Shown one piece after another: positions 15,532 through 17,510 of a stretch of 17,510 nt of DNA. The stretch lies in the NCBI GenBank assembly GCA_938017765.1, contig CALIJH010000145.1, positions 1 to 17,510 on the forward strand, written 5' to 3'. Position numbers and translations under genes: made by a program. Numbering within the stretch: the stretch's first letter is position 1; each line of letters begins with the position of its first letter. Under the pieces are notes generated by a model. The model made no database searches. It saw nothing but the letters and a program-made list of their open reading frames with translations, and was not told the origin of the DNA. This stretch comes from an uncultured Leptotrichia sp. (GTDB taxonomy: Bacteria; Fusobacteriota; Fusobacteriia; Fusobacteriales; Leptotrichiaceae).

Positions 15532-16170
15532 CTATTCCCTGAAAATACTGCCAACCACTCCGGAAGTATATCCGCATGCATTAGCTTCGTCAAAATCAAT
15601 GTGCATACTCAATCTGAAATTATTTTTCACTCTTACCACAACATTATCAAATATTAAAGGTCTTTCACTGTGAATTTTTACTTTCACAATCTCGTTATCT
15701 TTCACAGAAAATCTTTCAGCATCTTCAGGTGCCATATGAATATGTCTTTTAGCAACTATCAGTCCCTTGTCCAGTTGTACGTATTTATCTCCTACACCTA
15801 TCAATATTCCCGGAGTTCCTTCTATTTTACCACTTTCTCTTATTACTCCCTTGGCTCCTATCTGCATACAGTCAGTAAGGGATAATTCAACCTGAGAAAA
15901 ATTTCTGCATGGTCCCAATACTGCAACATTGGAAAGTTCACCATTAGGCCCGATTACTCTGACTCTTTCTTTTGCTGCAAACTGTCCGGGTTGTGATAAA
16001 TCTTTTGCAGGTGTAAGTTCATATCCTTTTCCGAAAAGTGCTTCCATATGTTCTTTTGAAAGATGCACATGTCTTCCTGACGCTTCAACCATAAAAGTAT
16101 CTTTTTTCTCTATTTGAAGAAGCTCCTGCAACTTTTCTCTTATTATTTTTTCCAATTCGTTCCTATCCAT
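15532..16170 (-). CDS. eutD: PduL-type phosphotransacetylase (EutD)
   Basis: The enzyme interconverts acetyl-CoA and acetyl phosphate, recycling CoA inside the microcompartment and feeding ATP formation through acetate kinase. It is of the PduL type, unrelated to housekeeping Pta. The 212-residue product has two metal-binding barrels: EASGRHVHLSKEHMEALFG (29-47, with H34, H36 and H41) and AKRHIHMAPEDAERFSV (140-156, with H143 and H145), plus MHIDFDEANACG (189-200, H190). DLSQPGQFAAKERV and GPCRNFSQVELSLTD are also typical. Residues 2-19 (DRNELEKIIREKLQELLQ) form an amphipathic helix of the kind that targets PduL to compartments. The ATG at 16170 follows AGGAG. It lies between eutT and the conserved unknown gene, 9 bp before the latter. 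Confidence 0.95.
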   Translation of the reverse strand: MDRNELEKIIREKLQELLQIEKKDTFMVEASGRHVHLSKEHMEALFGKGYELTPAKDLSQPGQFAAKERVRVIGPNGELSNVAVLGPCRNFSQVELSLTDCMQIGAKGVIRESGKIEGTPGILIGVGDKYVQLDKGLIVAKRHIHMAPEDAERFSVKDNEIVKVKIHSERPLIFDNVVVRVKNNFRLSMHIDFDEANACGYTSGVVGSIFRE

Positions 16171-16193
16171 AACATCTCCTGTGTATTCCGATT

Positions 16194-16979
16194 TTATGAC
16201 TTATAATCTCCGTTATTTGCTTTTAGCATCATTAAGTACAATATACTGCTCAGACGGTTCAATGCCTTTAGCATATCCACCCTTTCCACTTTTCCTTCCT
16301 TGTAAAAAGCGTCAACTGCGGCAACTTCACATTCCCTCGACAAAGCTCTCAGATAATTTATATCAATAACTGATTCATCAAAATCTATGTTTATTTCAAA
16401 CAGATGTCCAGTCTTAAAATATTTTACCGTATTATGAGTTATGTCCTTTAATGTGTCAATATCGTATCCCAGCACATCCCTTTCCTGAAATTCCATATTA
16501 GTCATTTCGCTTATAAATAGATCCCTTACGAATCTATATGTCTGTGCAAAGTCGCCTTCCAGCTTTTTATTCTTCTCATATTTTTTCCAATATCTTATTA
16601 TTTCAGCCTGTAAAATATCAAATTTCCCTCTTAAAACAATTCTTTTATGATTTTTTACAACCAGATTATCTCCAAAAAGCTGAGTCATAAATTCAGGCTT
16701 CTTATCGTAAACTGCTCCCGTTATATAATCCCTGTACTGCCGTTTTTTAATAACTTTTTCTTCGGAAGCATTAGCCGGAGAATCTTTAACTTCGTTTTCA
16801 GCAGTCTTCTCATTATTGACAAATTTTTCCTGCGACTTCTTTATCCTGAAATCAATTTTTTTTACATTTAAAAATTCTCTTGCTGACGGTGTAAGGATGT
16901 CTTTTTCAGTTATATGTACTTTTTCAAGCTGCCCTTCCTTATCTAATTTTCTAAGCATTCCTTCTGTTATAACAGGCAT
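16194..16979 (-). CDS. eutT: EutT-type corrinoid adenosyltransferase
   Basis: EutT adenosylates cob(I)alamin to give the adenosylcobalamin used by EutBC. The 261-residue protein shows the EutT pattern: an N-terminal module PVITEGMLRKL... ILTPSAREFL (2-37), a variable linker (about 48-80), then a helical catalytic part with GKFDILQAEIIRYWKKYEK and the C-terminal ECEVAAVDAFY... MLKALNRLSSILYLMMLKA, matching the LNRLSS region of the Salmonella enzyme. The HX11CCX2C metal motif of that enzyme is absent; the only cysteine is in RECEV. A metal-independent class of this kind has been described from Listeria. The ATG at 16979 is preceded by a modest AGGGTG ribosome site, weaker than its neighbours. 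It sits 17 bp after eutE and 23 bp before eutD. Confidence 0.92.
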   Translation of the reverse strand: MPVITEGMLRKLDKEGQLEKVHITEKDILTPSAREFLNVKKIDFRIKKSQEKFVNNEKTAENEVKDSPANASEEKVIKKRQYRDYITGAVYDKKPEFMTQLFGDNLVVKNHKRIVLRGKFDILQAEIIRYWKKYEKNKKLEGDFAQTYRFVRDLFISEMTNMEFQERDVLGYDIDTLKDITHNTVKYFKTGHLFEINIDFDESVIDINYLRALSRECEVAAVDAFYKEGKVERVDMLKALNRLSSILYLMMLKANNGDYKS

Positions 16980-16996
16980 TTTTTATCACACCCTAT

Positions 16997-17510
16997 CTAT
17001 TTTTTATAAATTCCGTCCAATACTTTTCTTATGATACTTTCTATATCGCTCTCACTTATTTGTGAACCGCTTCCAGTATTCAGTCCACACTCGTCTGTAC
17101 AGTTGCTTTCATTTTTCAATGCTTCCAGTTCCTTTGTCCCGTAAGCCACCCTTCTAATATTTATAAGATTTAAAGGCCCTATATTGTCAGAAGTTGCACT
17201 TCCTCCAACTGTTCCACATCCTAATGTGAATGCAGGTATAAGATTAGTTGTAGCTCCAACTCCTCCAAGTGCCGCAGGTGTGTTTACAAGCAGTCTTGAA
17301 ACCGGTTTTTTCAAAGAAAATTCCCTTATGATATTTTCGTTGTTTGTGTGCATCGACATTGTGTGTCCAATTCCTTCATTTTCAAGTATTTCTATACATT
17401 TTTCACACGCTTTTTCCCAATTTTCCTCTATGAAAAATCCCAATACTGGACATAATTTTTCCCTTGAATAAGGATTTAAGTGTGAAACTTCCGTTTCTTC
17501 TGAAATTAGA
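16997..17510 (-). CDS. eutE: EutE acetaldehyde dehydrogenase (acetylating), C-terminal part only
   Basis: EutE oxidises acetaldehyde with NAD+ and CoA to acetyl-CoA. Only the last 170 residues are here; the reading frame is open to the window edge, so the catalytic Cys region lies beyond 17510. Visible family blocks are HLNPYSREKLCPVLGFF, TMSMHTNNENIIREF, VNTPAALGGVGATTNLIPAF and TLGCGTVGGSATSDNIGPLN, then LINIRRVAYGTKE. An apparent TTG start at 17443 is inside a conserved block and is not a true start. After the usual end of the domain the protein continues with a Cys-, Gly- and Ser-containing linker (ALKNESNCTDECGLNTGSGS) and a final amphipathic helix (SESDIESIIRKVLDGIYKK) that may be a compartment-targeting tail. 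The gene is the most upstream of the eut genes in the window. Confidence 0.93.
   Translation of the reverse strand, partial: LISEETEVSHLNPYSREKLCPVLGFFIEENWEKACEKCIEILENEGIGHTMSMHTNNENIIREFSLKKPVSRLLVNTPAALGGVGATTNLIPAFTLGCGTVGGSATSDNIGPLNLINIRRVAYGTKELEALKNESNCTDECGLNTGSGSQISESDIESIIRKVLDGIYKK

Noticed and set aside
17000..17443. EutE as a short complete gene starting at the TTG at 17443
   Set aside because: The frame stays open to the window edge and the residues before this TTG (PYSREKLCPV) belong to a conserved block of the aldehyde dehydrogenase.

Overview
The window is AT-rich DNA that looks like it comes from a member of the Fusobacteriota (Leptotrichia, Sebaldella or Fusobacterium-like). 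The guess rests on the low G+C content, strong GGAGG ribosome sites, an exported protein with a Gram-negative style signal peptide, and a Firmicutes-type ethanolamine operon with an EutV/EutW two-component system. The genus is inference, since no rRNA or other marker is present.

Positions 3816-17510 (minus strand, read right to left) hold most of one ethanolamine utilization (eut) microcompartment operon: eutE (cut by the window edge), eutT, a PduL-type eutD, a conserved eut gene of unknown function, eutN, a 94-residue EutQ-N-like protein, eutG, eutV, eutW, eutA, eutB, eutC, eutL, eutH, an exported HAD phosphatase, and eutQ. Gaps are mostly under 45 bp and some genes overlap, so it reads as one transcription unit entering from beyond 17510. 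The pathway is: EutH imports ethanolamine; EutBC, with adenosylcobalamin supplied by EutT and reactivated by EutA, splits it to acetaldehyde and ammonia; EutE makes acetyl-CoA, EutD makes acetyl phosphate, and EutG makes ethanol. EutL and EutN are shell proteins. EutS, EutM, EutK and EutP are not in the window. EutV/EutW are the likely regulators, but no convincing EutV antiterminator hairpin is visible here, so its targets probably lie upstream.

Positions 2613-3601 (plus strand) hold a two-gene unit of unrecognised function (a small soluble protein and a membrane-anchored protein) behind a near-consensus promoter. A bidirectional terminator at 3730-3774 separates it from the end of the eut operon.

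Positions 6-2373 (minus strand) hold a nicotinate phosphoribosyltransferase gene followed by cobS. These fit the theme: NaMN is the substrate of CobT for making the lower ligand that CobS attaches, giving the cobalamin that EutBC needs.

Points most worth a second look: an exported, phosphorylcholine-phosphatase-like HAD enzyme inside the eut operon, which may release ethanolamine from phosphoethanolamine; a small 'LIT...ITPxAR' module that occurs in three different proteins of this operon (EutT N-terminus, the 94-residue protein, and the C-terminus of the conserved unknown protein); and similar amphipathic helices at the ends of several enzymes that may target them to the microcompartment.
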